Source: JAEINY01 sp942490535
GTDB taxonomy: Bacteria > Bacteroidota > Bacteroidia > Bacteroidales > Marinilabiliaceae
Length of the DNA: 64,000 bases
Assembly: GCA_942490535.1 (NCBI GenBank)
Contig: CALNXQ010000005.1
Coordinates: forward strand, 992,001 to 1,056,000
Reading direction: 5' to 3'
Under the pieces are notes generated by a model that saw only the letters and a list, made by a program, of their open reading frames with translations, had not been told where the DNA came from and did no database searches. Made by a program: the position numbers and the translations under genes. Every line of letters begins with the position of its first letter. Position 1 is the stretch's first letter. Shown here in pieces: positions 25,328-34,429 of this stretch.

Positions 25328-27325
25328 TTAAGGTTGTCTCAAAATTGCGGCTGTCTGTTCGAATGGTAATTCACAAGTTTTATTCCTACACCGGTAAATG
25401 AGTGTTTCACCTTCTTTAAACCGGTTTTTCAATAGTTCAATGGAGGAGTTTGGCGCACTTGAGCCTGCAAAAATAGTCCCCGGCATGAATTGCGCCTGCA
25501 ACGTTTTCTTAAACGCAAGTGCTTGCGGGCCGCAGATGGCAATTTCTTGCCGTATGTTAGTTTGTAAGAGTGTTAATAGTGCCCACTGTGCATGGTAAGT
25601 AGGCTGGCGTTCCAGGTAATCTTGCATTTTACGGATTAATAAATTGGAGATATCTTCATAATCAGTATGCGAATTCAGTTGAGCCAGTTTAATCAGATTA
25701 TTGGTCATGGTACCAACGGATGAAGGGATGACGTTATCCTGCAGGTCTGTTTTTCGGGCAATAAGTTGTTCACCGGTATCGGAAGTATAATAAAACATGC
25801 CGGTCCCATCCTGATAAAAGTGATTGATGGCATATTCTGTTATGGATTGGGCACTTTCAAGGTAGTGTGTTTTAAAGGTCGTTTCATACAAACAAATCAG
25901 TGCTTCGATGGTATGGGCATAATCATCCAGAAATCCCTCTATCCGGGAATCTTCATTTACAAAAATCCGGAACAGGTGACCATCAGCTGAAATGTGCGAT
26001 TCCATTAGCTGTTTCATCGCCTGCTCAGCCAGGTTGAGATACTTTTCATGACCCATGGCCTGATACGCATCCGTCAATGCTTTGATCATTAATCCATTCC
26101 ACGATAAGATAACTTTATTGTCCAAGCCTGGTCGTACCCGGGATTTGCGCTTGAGGAGCAACTTTTTTAAGGAAGCTTCTAAACTGATCTCAAAACTAGT
26201 CGTCTCAAACAGGTTGGCCTCCGCAAATTGAAGCCTGGTTTGATTAGCATGCAGAATATTTTGGGAGTGTTCCCAGTTGCCGTCGGTTTCAATATTAAAG
26301 TATTTAAAGAAAGGGTCTTCTGGTTTTAAGACCGTTTGCAATTCATCCACCGTCCAGGTGTAAAACCTGCCTTCCACACCTTCACTATCGGCATCCAGTG
26401 CCGAGTAAAACGTCCCTGGTGGGGCTGTTAGTTCCCGGTTTACAAATTTTATCGTTTCATCAACAATGCGCCGGTACAACGGATTTTGGGTGGTTTTATA
26501 GGCGTTGCTGTAAAGCGATATCAATTGGGCATTGTCATACAACATTTTTTCGAAGTGGGGTGCAAACCATCTTTCATCCACTGAATAGCGGGCAAAACCA
26601 CCGCCCACCTGATCATAAATACCGCCTGATGCCATTTTATCCAGGGTGAGGTACACAAAGTTAAGAGCCTCTTCATCCTGTTTTAAAAAGCCGTAGTGGT
26701 GCAAGAAATTTAAAGCCACTGGCATGGGGAATTTAGGAGCTTTTCCCATGCCACCGTGCAGCCAGTCAAATGTTTTTTTTGAACTGGTAATAGACACTTC
26801 TAAATCCGCTGTCTCTGGAAGAACAGCGAGGTTTGGAAAATCTTGTTGCCGGATACCTTGGGTGAGCTGATCGGCCTGAGCCTTTAATTTAACTCCCTCA
26901 TTCTGGTACAAGCCATGCAGTGTATGTAACAGTTCAGTCCACTGTTTTTGTGGAAAATAGGTGCCGCCCCAAACGGGCTTGCCATCGGGCAATGCAAAGC
27001 AATTCAAAGGCCATCCGCCACGGCCACTTAGCATCTGCACCGCATCCATGTATATCTTATCCACATCCGGCCGTTCTTCCCGGTCCACTTTGATGCACAC
27101 AAAATGGGCATTCATGAGCTCGGCCACGGTGGAATCTTCAAAGGATTCATGCTCCATGACATGGCACCAATGGCAGGCTGAATAACCGATGCTGATCAGT
27201 AGCAGTTTATCTTCTTGTTTGGCTTTTTCAAAGGCCTCCAGGCCCCAAGGATACCAGTTCACCGGATTGTAAGCATGTTGCTGTAAATACGGACTGGATT
27301 CAGATATTAATCGGTTTGTAGGCAT
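25328..27325 (-). CDS. thioredoxin-domain protein of the DUF255/YyaL family
   Basis: 665 residues from the ATG at 27325 (MPTNRLISESSPYLQQHAYNPVNWYPWG, the typical family start). The N-terminal thioredoxin-like domain has the motif ACHWCHVMEHESFED; VDREERPDVDKIYM and GGWPLNCF follow; the rest is an (alpha/alpha)6-barrel-like domain with GKAPKFPMP and HFEKMLYDNAQL. The frame is open to 27511, but that start lies inside the terminator of the upstream gene; an alternative at 27406 would add a lipoprotein-like N-terminus (HSILVLHLVCC) and cannot be excluded. Biochemical function is unproven; members resemble N-acylglucosamine epimerase-type barrels. It ends 5 bases from the restored DUF2007 gene, convergently. 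Confidence 0.87.
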   Translation of the reverse strand: MPTNRLISESSPYLQQHAYNPVNWYPWGLEAFEKAKQEDKLLLISIGYSACHWCHVMEHESFEDSTVAELMNAHFVCIKVDREERPDVDKIYMDAVQMLSGRGGWPLNCFALPDGKPVWGGTYFPQKQWTELLHTLHGLYQNEGVKLKAQADQLTQGIRQQDFPNLAVLPETADLEVSITSSKKTFDWLHGGMGKAPKFPMPVALNFLHHYGFLKQDEEALNFVYLTLDKMASGGIYDQVGGGFARYSVDERWFAPHFEKMLYDNAQLISLYSNAYKTTQNPLYRRIVDETIKFVNRELTAPPGTFYSALDADSEGVEGRFYTWTVDELQTVLKPEDPFFKYFNIETDGNWEHSQNILHANQTRLQFAEANLFETTSFEISLEASLKKLLLKRKSRVRPGLDNKVILSWNGLMIKALTDAYQAMGHEKYLNLAEQAMKQLMESHISADGHLFRIFVNEDSRIEGFLDDYAHTIEALICLYETTFKTHYLESAQSITEYAINHFYQDGTGMFYYTSDTGEQLIARKTDLQDNVIPSSVGTMTNNLIKLAQLNSHTDYEDISNLLIRKMQDYLERQPTYHAQWALLTLLQTNIRQEIAICGPQALAFKKTLQAQFMPGTIFAGSSAPNSSIELLKNRFKEGETLIYRCRNKTCELPFEQTAAILRQP

Positions 27326-27480
27326 TGTTTTATTTTTTTTGGCACAGGGTGAATGGTCACAGCATACCAAGTGCAAAACCAATATAGAATGCAAAAGGTA
27401 AATGGCCATCTGCTTTATCACTAAGATAACAGAGGAGAGAAACTTCGGTTCATTACTTAGGTGTCTTTGGTGTGGCGCAT

Positions 27481-27519
27481 AAAAAAACGACCTGTAGCTT
27501 GGTGGGTCCACAGATCGTT
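27481..27519 (-). terminator. terminator of the polysaccharide deacetylase gene
   Basis: On the minus strand AACGATCTGT (27510-27519) pairs with 27486-27495 with one wobble and is followed by a run of T (27481-27487 on + are seven A). It lies 37 bases past the deacetylase stop. Confidence 0.8.
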
Positions 27520-27555
27520 GAAATAAGGATGGCCTTAGTAAGCACGCGTTTCCGA

Positions 27556-28506
27556 TTAGTACATCTTGATGTTGGCTAATTTAGAAATGAAGGGGTCTAC
27601 TTGCAGGAAAGTATCGACAGGGATGCCTTTGTGAATGGCCCAGCGCTGGAGCCATCCCATGGATTGCTCGGAGACAATCGGATTGCCCAGTTCAAAGACT
27701 GTATCCTGCAAGGCTTCTTCCAATGTTACAATTTCGTAACCCCGTTGATGAATGACCTGAATTACTTTCTCAAAATGATCGGCATTCAATGTGTTGGCAT
27801 GAAACATCAAAACCATTGGAACTTCTCGGCCCACCACAAGGTTGGCAGCAGATTCGTTAAATTCAAGATCACGGTTGATGTAATCGGCATAGGCAGTGGC
27901 GACCTTTTCTTCCAGTTCAGGGTTGCCATCGACGTTTCGATAGGCGGCCGCATAGAGCCAATCAAAATAGATGGCTATGATTGGGGCTGTTGTGTAGCCA
28001 TTAGCGGCTAAAAAGTCGTCAATTTGAACCTTTTTAATGGTATCGTCACCGGTTTGTAAGTAAGGATGGCGGAAATAACGCAACGTTTGCCCATGTTTTG
28101 CCAATAAGGGGAGGAGGTATTTGTGATTGAGCAGGATGTCGTTTTGAAAAGAATCCGCTGAAACATCATTGAGAGAGCAATGTGAATAGGTGTGATTACC
28201 TAATTCCTGACCGCTCTTCAGCCACATTTCCAGAGTCTGCTGTAAGGTATCCGCATGATTGCTTTCTATTATTTTGCCTTCATTGACAAAACCCACCGAT
28301 TCAACCTTGTGTTTGGTGAGCGTCGCCAATAGATTTTGGGTGATCAGGATGGCGGAATCACCGGTGGTTGGAAATACAGTGGGGAGGTCATCGAAGGTAA
28401 TCACTACCTGACGTGGTTTTGTTTTAACAGTCCGCTCCTGGCAGGATGTGACGGTCCCTGCAGTGAGGACGATTAGAATCAGGTGAATTAGCGTTGAATT
28501 TTTCAT
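27556..28506 (-). CDS. polysaccharide deacetylase (NodB/CE4) lipoprotein
   Basis: 316 residues. The N-terminus MKNSTLIHLILIVLTAGTVTSC is a lipoprotein signal with the Cys at 22. NodB motifs: ITFDDLPT (first Asp pair), GNHTYSHCSLND (the metal-binding HxxxH with two His four apart), YFRHPYLQ (motif 3 Arg). The distal part VPMVLMFHANTLNAD supplies the C-terminal His motif. It would de-N-acetylate a glycan (chitin-like or peptidoglycan) in the periplasm or at the outer membrane. It stands alone. Confidence 0.88.
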   Translation of the reverse strand: MKNSTLIHLILIVLTAGTVTSCQERTVKTKPRQVVITFDDLPTVFPTTGDSAILITQNLLATLTKHKVESVGFVNEGKIIESNHADTLQQTLEMWLKSGQELGNHTYSHCSLNDVSADSFQNDILLNHKYLLPLLAKHGQTLRYFRHPYLQTGDDTIKKVQIDDFLAANGYTTAPIIAIYFDWLYAAAYRNVDGNPELEEKVATAYADYINRDLEFNESAANLVVGREVPMVLMFHANTLNADHFEKVIQVIHQRGYEIVTLEEALQDTVFELGNPIVSEQSMGWLQRWAIHKGIPVDTFLQVDPFISKLANIKMY

Positions 28507-28676
28507 TTCGATAGTTTTTTTGCTTTGAAAGAGAAATGAAGATTTCTCTTGTTTTAGAGTGCATTGAAGTTAATTATTTTGATATATATACCGAAATATT
28601 TTATGAGGAGCCCTGTTCCAAGGCAATAAAAATAGTTAACTTTCGTCCATATAATAAGGCTTGTAAATAGGAAAAA

Positions 28677-29300
28677 ATGGTGAAAGGTACATGGTTATAC
28701 ATGATTGTCATTTTAACACTTTCGGGGTGTTGGAGCATCGACCCCGAGGAGGTATCAGACAGTCTCACCTGGGAGCCAAATATCTCCGTACCCTTGGGTA
28801 AGCTTTTCATTAATTATGAAGATGAATTTGATATTCCAGGTTACCCAATTTTTCCAGATGAACCGGATCGTCCCATCACCTATATTGAAAAACAGCCTTT
28901 GGATTTTGACTTGACAGATGCGGTTTCGAAAAGGGAGAACATTGTCTATATGAAATTGCGCTGCGAAACCATTAATCGATTTCCCGCTGATATTAAAGTG
29001 GAAGTGTATTATAAGATTAACGGAACGGATTCTGTCTCCATGACAAAGGAGAATCCCATTGTGGTGCCAGCTGCCGCCATCAGTGATGATGGGAAAATTA
29101 CAGGTTTCGATAATGACGTAAGGGATATTCTTTTAGATGATACAGAGATAGATAATCTGGTAGACGTCAATCAGGTTATCATCTATTCAACAATTTCCAA
29201 TCTATACATAACGGATGTATTTAAGAGCAATATTCAGGAGTATAGTATTGTGAGTAATTTAGGTGTTCAGGCGCAATTAATCATTAAAACCAATCCATAA
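28677..29300 (+). CDS. hypothetical lipoprotein
   Basis: 207 residues with a lipoprotein signal (MIVILTLSGC, Cys at 18), then an acidic beta-rich region. No family recognised. It overlaps functionally with the following gene: the stop codon is followed after two bases by the GTG start of a DUF5723 barrel, so the two are translated from one message and probably form an outer-membrane pair. A weak -7 box TAACTTTC lies at 28638-28645. Confidence 0.65.
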   Translation: MVKGTWLYMIVILTLSGCWSIDPEEVSDSLTWEPNISVPLGKLFINYEDEFDIPGYPIFPDEPDRPITYIEKQPLDFDLTDAVSKRENIVYMKLRCETINRFPADIKVEVYYKINGTDSVSMTKENPIVVPAAAISDDGKITGFDNDVRDILLDDTEIDNLVDVNQVIIYSTISNLYITDVFKSNIQEYSIVSNLGVQAQLIIKTNP

Positions 29301-29302
29301 CT

Positions 29303-30748
29303 GTGAAGTCTATTTTTTTTGGTCTGGTTATATCTCTACTTCTATCTAGTTCTGTTCACGCACAGCAAAATCTCACCTTGTTTCTGATGCATGATCTGCC
29401 ACAAGCCAACATCGTCAATCCTGCGGTAACGGCGCGCTGTAAAGTCAATTTTGGAATGCCGGGGCTGGCTTCCGTGCATGTCAATTATGCCAATGCCGCT
29501 TTTACGGCCAGTGAGCTTTTGGTACGTGATGGTGATTCCCTCTTTTTCCAACCGGGTGATGTCATTGATCGCATGAACAATAAGGAGCTGTTTGCTGCGG
29601 AAGTGCATTATACGCCCCTCTCATTGGGCATATGGATCAAAGAGCGTTACTTTACGTTTTCCATATCTGAAAAAGTGACCTCTTACAATACCATACCCAA
29701 GGAACTGGCTCAGCTCGGATGGTACGGAAATACCATGTTTATTGGAAAAGATGCCAAGTTTGACGGCTTACGGGTGAATGCCAGCCACTACCGGGAATAC
29801 GCCATTGGCATGGCCAAGGAAAAAGAGCCGGGGTTAACCTATGGATACCGGGCCAAGTTGCTCTTTGGAAAAGGCAACGTGTATACTCCAAAAACAACCG
29901 GTCGCCTGTATACTAATCCCAACAATTATTCCTTAATGATGGAGTTGAATAGCACCATCAACACCTCTTTCCCCATTGACGTAAGAACAGATGAGGATGG
30001 TTATGTGTCTGCTATTGACCTGCAGGAGGATGTGGATTGGATGGCATACATGATGAACCACCGCAACCTGGGTATTGGATTCGATTTTGGATTTATTTAC
30101 CAGATGGATGAACGCACTACCATTTCCGGAAGTATTCTGGACGTGGGTTTCATTAATTGGAAAACAGATTCCTGGTCGTTTGAGACCTTGGGTGATTATG
30201 AATATACAGGAACCGGAAATGAATCCGGATTCAATAATCCGGACTACTTTAGTGAATTGGGTGATCAGTTAGAAGAAGAATTTAAGCCGGTGCCTGTTTC
30301 CCGGAACTACACTTCCAGTTTAGTGCCTCAGATCTATTTGGGGGCCACGCGAACGCTGACCAATCACCTCAATGCCGGTGCTGTGTTGCGCAATGAGATT
30401 TATAAAAATAAATTACATCCGGCATTTACTCTATCGGCCAATACCTATAACTATAAAACACTGAATGGATCCATATCCTATTCGGCCATTAATGGGGAAT
30501 ACCTGAATATTGGAGCCGGGTTTGGAGTGAAGCTGGGTGCCTTCCACATGCATGCCATTACCGATGATTTGTTCGCCTTCTTTGATGTGACCAAAACACG
30601 GGGGGCTAATTTGCGATTTGGCTTTACCTTCATGCCGGGTTGTTCTCCTGATAAGATGAAGGAATCATCCAATGGTATTCAGGCTTTACCATGTTACTAT
30701 AGTCCTTACAAAGGAGATAAAGTTTCCCGAAAGAAAAAGCGGCGGTAA
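29303..30748 (+). CDS. DUF5723 outer-membrane protein
   Basis: 481 residues starting with GTG at 29303, 2 bases after the previous stop. Signal peptide about 1-21 (cut after VHA). The start QQNLTLFLMHDLPQANIVNPAV and repeated amphipathic beta strands ending in FGFTFMPG are those of DUF5723 Bacteroidota barrel proteins (PorP/SprF-like membrane topology). The C-terminal tail is very basic (RKKKRR). No enzyme function is expected. A strong terminator follows. Confidence 0.8.
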   Translation: MKSIFFGLVISLLLSSSVHAQQNLTLFLMHDLPQANIVNPAVTARCKVNFGMPGLASVHVNYANAAFTASELLVRDGDSLFFQPGDVIDRMNNKELFAAEVHYTPLSLGIWIKERYFTFSISEKVTSYNTIPKELAQLGWYGNTMFIGKDAKFDGLRVNASHYREYAIGMAKEKEPGLTYGYRAKLLFGKGNVYTPKTTGRLYTNPNNYSLMMELNSTINTSFPIDVRTDEDGYVSAIDLQEDVDWMAYMMNHRNLGIGFDFGFIYQMDERTTISGSILDVGFINWKTDSWSFETLGDYEYTGTGNESGFNNPDYFSELGDQLEEEFKPVPVSRNYTSSLVPQIYLGATRTLTNHLNAGAVLRNEIYKNKLHPAFTLSANTYNYKTLNGSISYSAINGEYLNIGAGFGVKLGAFHMHAITDDLFAFFDVTKTRGANLRFGFTFMPGCSPDKMKESSNGIQALPCYYSPYKGDKVSRKKKRR

Positions 30749-30754
30749 AATTCA

Positions 30755-30800
30755 AAAGAACCGATCTCTTCACTGCGATTTGTAAAGAGATCGGTTCTTT
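30755..30800. terminator. bidirectional terminator between DUF5723 and YfhO genes
   Basis: AAAGAACCGATCTCTT (30755-30770) pairs perfectly with 30785-30800, a 16-bp stem with a 14-base loop and A/T-rich flanks, between convergent genes. Confidence 0.88.
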
Positions 30801-30810
30801 ATACATTAAT

Positions 30811-33300
30811 TTATTTCTTTTGACGCCATTGCCATACGGCGAATCCAATGATCAGAAGCAGGATGAGCACCGAACTAATGGTGGCCAGCCATTGTCCGTA
30901 TTGATAGGACTTAGGCTCGAAGCGGAATTCAACGGCTCTGGCTCCGGCAGGAATCATTAATCCGCGCAAGAGGTAGTTAACCCGGATGTGGTCCGTTTTT
31001 TTGCCGTCGATGTAGGCATTCCATCCTTTATTGTAGTAGATGTCGCTGAACACCGCCAGTTGATCCTGACTGGTTTCCACTTCAAACACCAATTGATCGG
31101 GACGATAGGACACTAATTCCAACAGGCCCGCTACTGAATCGCATTGGTAACCTGCTACCAGATCGGCAAAGCGTTGGTCCACCACAGCTGTTGTATGCAG
31201 GTTCACGCCTCCAATGGCAGCAATTTCTTCATCGGGCGTATTCACCAGCTTCACATCGTTTACAAACCAGGCATTGCCCATGTAATTGGGATTGAAAATA
31301 GGGGCTGTGTTGGGATTGTAAATGACGTATTTCGTGTTGAGCATATTGATAACCGGCATGTTTTCCATGGTGATCTCTAAATCACCCGGAGTAGAGCCTT
31401 GCTGTAGTTGCGAAACAAGTGTTTGCCAATCATTCTGAAGATAACGGTCAATCACATCCTGGTAACGGCGCAATTTAGCGCCATGATAGCCACCAATGGA
31501 TTTGTGATGGTACGACGTGGTTACTTCAGTGAATGGATTCCGGTAAATGGAAAAGACGCGGTAATACAGATCCATGTCTTTTTTAATGGACTGATCGGCC
31601 TTGGACATTTCAAATTCCTGTTTGGCTTTGGTTTTACCAATGAAATGGTCGTTGTTTAGGTAGCGTTTGTCCACACCCCATAAATCAATGAAGATTAAAA
31701 TGGCCAGTCCCCAGGTGAGGTAACGGGTTGATAATTTCCCCTGCCCATAAAACCACAATGAGGCTGATCCCAGTAAAATAAAGAAGAAAGACCGCAAGGC
31801 ATCAGCTTTCAGCAATGCTTTTCGGGCAACGATCAGGTTATCTTCCAAAAGGCCGTACATCATGCCCATTTCGCCACCTTGTTGTTTTTGTTGATAAAAC
31901 ATGTCCATCTCTTGTTTGGACAAGAAATCGTAAAATGCAGTGGGGAAGAGGAAGAGAAGCAGACTGACGCCGCCGGTTAATCCAAAGGCAATCATGAACC
32001 ATTTGGTTTCCTGCTTGAGGAGTTCCGGTTTATCGTATAAGGTTTTTAAACCCAGAAAGCCCAAAACCGGGATGGTAAATGAGGCAATGACCAGGGCCAT
32101 CTCCACCGTCCTGAATTTGTTATACAAAGGGAAGTAATAGAACATGAAATCGTTGAAGAAACCAAAATTCTTACCCCAGGCCAGAAAAATGGAGAGGATG
32201 GTTGCGGCAATGAGCCACCAGCGCTCGCGTCCTTTGTAATAAAAGGCCCCGATAAAAAAGAGGAAACAGAGAATGGCACCCACATACACCGGGCCTGAGG
32301 TAAACGAGCGCCCGCCCCAGTATTGACTGTTCTGACCCACATATTCTTTCATGCGTGGATCCACTTGTGCCATGGCCGTTTCCGAACCGGCCAAAGCTTC
32401 CGATGCGCCTCCCACCACATTGGGGATCATCAAAGTCAATGTTTCATGTACCCCATAACTCCAGGCAAAAGCATAATCCTTGTCCAGGCCGCTGTGTTCT
32501 TTTTCGCCTTCAGGAGTCGATAACTCAGAAGCCCCGCGGATGGAATCTTTGCCATATTCATATGTGGTCCAGAGGTTGGAAATATTGGGTAGCAGGGCCA
32601 AAAAGGCCGCCACTGCCAATACAGCAGACGTCTGGGCAAAGGCTTTCAGGGCTTTCTCTTGAACAGCGATGATGAGTTTGGAGATGATTACTACCAATAC
32701 CAGTATGAACAGGTAATAGGTGATCTGGACATGGTTATAGGCAATTTCCATCCCCAGCGCTACGGCGGTAATTATTCCGCCAATCCACCGGTTTTTATTG
32801 TAGGCATATATAATCCCCGCCATAACCGGAGCCATCAGTGCAATGGCGTAGGTTTTGGTGATGTGACCCGCAATGATAATGATGAGGTTATAGGAACCAA
32901 AGGCAAATGCAATGGCTCCGACCACGGCCAGCCAATGATCCACCTTCATGCTCAGTAAGAGTAGATAGAAGCCCAATAAATACAAAAATACAATGGCCAC
33001 GGTATAATAGGGAAGACCCATGCGTGAGGCTTGATTGAAACGGCTGAATACGTTTTTTGAGGCGTCTCCTTTGATTTGGTAGGAGGGCATACCGCCAAAC
33101 ATAGAGTTGGTCCACATGGCACGTTCACCGGTTTCTTTTTCATGGTCAACTAATTCTTTGGCCATCCCAATGGCATGTGAATTATCCATCTGCGGGAGTT
33201 TCTTGCCTTCTAATACAGGGGAAAAGTAGGCGAAACTCAGGACTACAAATAACAGAACAGCCACCAGGTAGGGCCACAATCCTTTTAACTTGTCGATCAT
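30811..33300 (-). CDS. YfhO-family membrane protein
   Basis: 829 residues with about 12-14 TM helices; the N-terminal LKGLWPYLVAVLLFVVLSFAYFSPVLEGKKLPQMD and the loop GERAMWTNSMFGGMPSYQ are typical of YfhO, a family related to GT-C glycosyltransferases. The last 230 residues before the final TM helix form an exported beta-rich domain. In other bacteria YfhO is linked to glycosylation of cell-surface polymers; the substrate here is unknown. It is divergent from truC. Confidence 0.88.
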   Translation of the reverse strand: MIDKLKGLWPYLVAVLLFVVLSFAYFSPVLEGKKLPQMDNSHAIGMAKELVDHEKETGERAMWTNSMFGGMPSYQIKGDASKNVFSRFNQASRMGLPYYTVAIVFLYLLGFYLLLLSMKVDHWLAVVGAIAFAFGSYNLIIIIAGHITKTYAIALMAPVMAGIIYAYNKNRWIGGIITAVALGMEIAYNHVQITYYLFILVLVVIISKLIIAVQEKALKAFAQTSAVLAVAAFLALLPNISNLWTTYEYGKDSIRGASELSTPEGEKEHSGLDKDYAFAWSYGVHETLTLMIPNVVGGASEALAGSETAMAQVDPRMKEYVGQNSQYWGGRSFTSGPVYVGAILCFLFFIGAFYYKGRERWWLIAATILSIFLAWGKNFGFFNDFMFYYFPLYNKFRTVEMALVIASFTIPVLGFLGLKTLYDKPELLKQETKWFMIAFGLTGGVSLLLFLFPTAFYDFLSKQEMDMFYQQKQQGGEMGMMYGLLEDNLIVARKALLKADALRSFFFILLGSASLWFYGQGKLSTRYLTWGLAILIFIDLWGVDKRYLNNDHFIGKTKAKQEFEMSKADQSIKKDMDLYYRVFSIYRNPFTEVTTSYHHKSIGGYHGAKLRRYQDVIDRYLQNDWQTLVSQLQQGSTPGDLEITMENMPVINMLNTKYVIYNPNTAPIFNPNYMGNAWFVNDVKLVNTPDEEIAAIGGVNLHTTAVVDQRFADLVAGYQCDSVAGLLELVSYRPDQLVFEVETSQDQLAVFSDIYYNKGWNAYIDGKKTDHIRVNYLLRGLMIPAGARAVEFRFEPKSYQYGQWLATISSVLILLLIIGFAVWQWRQKK

Positions 33301-33385
33301 TGTATGTTATATTTATTATTTCGTGTGAAAATACACAATGTAATTGGATTACAAAAAAGGCCTCTGGCCGATAACGACTTTATTT

Positions 33386-33393
33386 TACCTTTG
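33386..33393 (+). promoter_or_regulatory. -7 promoter box of truC
   Basis: TACCTTTG matches TAnnTTTG 38 bases before the ATG at 33431. It lies inside the longer open frame starting at 33344, which argues for the shorter start. Confidence 0.55.
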
Positions 33394-33430
33394 CAACTAC
33401 GCTTACATATCCACAAAGAAGACCCATGGA

Positions 33431-34111
33431 ATGCTTGAAATAATATATCAGGATCAATATATGGTGGCTGTTAATAAGCCCCACGGTTTATTGGTGCATC
33501 GGAGCTCCATTGCGGCCGATGCTGAAGAGTTTGCCTTACAGATGGTGCGCGATCAGATTGGAAAAACGCTGTACCCGGTGCATCGCCTGGATCGGAAGAC
33601 ATCGGGCATCTTGCTCTTTGCACTCAACAGCCGGGTGGCGGCCAAATTACAAACCATCCTGGAGAGTGCGGACACACACAAAAGATACATCGCGGTAGTA
33701 CGCGGTTTTTTTCCCGACAGCATTGAGTTGGATTACCCTTTGACCAACGATCGTGGTAAAGTGCAGGAGGCGCAAACGCATTTTAAAGGCATAAAAACAA
33801 GTGAATTGCCCATCCCTTTTGGGAAGCATGCCACCTCCCGCTATTCATTCATTGAAGCTTATCCGAAAACCGGCCGCATGCATCAGATACGCAAACACCT
33901 GAGTCACCTTCGTCATCCTATCATCGGGGATCGGCCGCATGGATGCAACAAGCAAAATCGATTGTTTAAAGAGCGTTGGAACATGACAACCATGTTACTG
34001 CACGCCGAAGAATTCCGGTTAATGCATCCGGTTACAGATGCCGCCATGGTGTTAAAAGCAGTGCCCTCAGATGTATTTTGCATTATGCGAAAAGAGTTGA
34101 ATTTAGAGTAA
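33431..34111 (+). CDS. truC: tRNA pseudouridine(65) synthase TruC
   Basis: 226 residues. The start MLEIIYQDQYMVAVNKPHGLLVHRS is the TruC N-terminus; HRLDRKTSG contains the catalytic Asp of the RluA class; GRMHQIRKHLSHLRHPIIGDRPHG is the RNA-binding/catalytic C-terminal block. The enzyme isomerises U65 in certain tRNAs. An upstream in-frame ATG at 33344 was rejected because the promoter lies after it and the extra 29 residues are not part of the family. Confidence 0.9.
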   Translation: MLEIIYQDQYMVAVNKPHGLLVHRSSIAADAEEFALQMVRDQIGKTLYPVHRLDRKTSGILLFALNSRVAAKLQTILESADTHKRYIAVVRGFFPDSIELDYPLTNDRGKVQEAQTHFKGIKTSELPIPFGKHATSRYSFIEAYPKTGRMHQIRKHLSHLRHPIIGDRPHGCNKQNRLFKERWNMTTMLLHAEEFRLMHPVTDAAMVLKAVPSDVFCIMRKELNLE

Positions 34112-34356
34112 GTGGTATGCTCTATGTAGACGTGCGTAACACCATGGATGGTGAAACAGATGCCTGGGTGTTATATTAAAAGAAGACCAAAAAAAGCAGA
34201 TCTGGAGATCTATTCTTTGTAGCGGTTAATTCTTCATAGGTAGCGCGCTACCAGTTGAATAGCGCTCGCTACGCAAAGTAAATGGCCGTTACAGTGAATC
34301 CACCTCAATTTTGGCATTCAGCATCCTATCTTGAACCTTATTTCATGGTACGGAAA
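34112..34356. other. intergenic stretch with a structured inverted repeat
   Basis: No gene is supported. 34215-34278 can fold: outer arms CTTTG..TAGCG and CGCTA..CAAAG enclose the perfect 14-bp palindrome GGTAGCGCGCTACC (34239-34252). A 20-codon ORF (34117-34179, starting MLYVDVRNTMD) follows truC by 5 bases but has no independent support. Confidence 0.5.
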
Positions 34357-34400
34357 AAAATCAGGGGGTGACTCTTGCCCAACGCAATGTCACCCCCTGA
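34357..34400 (-). terminator. intrinsic terminator of glyS
   Basis: On the minus strand 34389-34400 (GTCACCCCCTGA on +) pairs perfectly with 34361-34372 and is followed by a run of seven T. Confidence 0.88.
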
Positions 34401-34429
34401 ATATATGGTTCCGCGCCCGGCGCGATGCA

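Noticed and set aside
33344..33430. Upstream in-frame extension of truC
   Set aside because: The TACCTTTG promoter lies inside it and the residues are not part of the family.
34117..34179. 20-codon ORF after truC
   Set aside because: Too short and without ribosome-binding or conservation evidence; kept only as a note in the intergenic entry.
34238..34275. tRNA-like piece (TAGCG...CTACC)
   Set aside because: Only a D-arm-like stretch; no acceptor, anticodon or T arm can be built.
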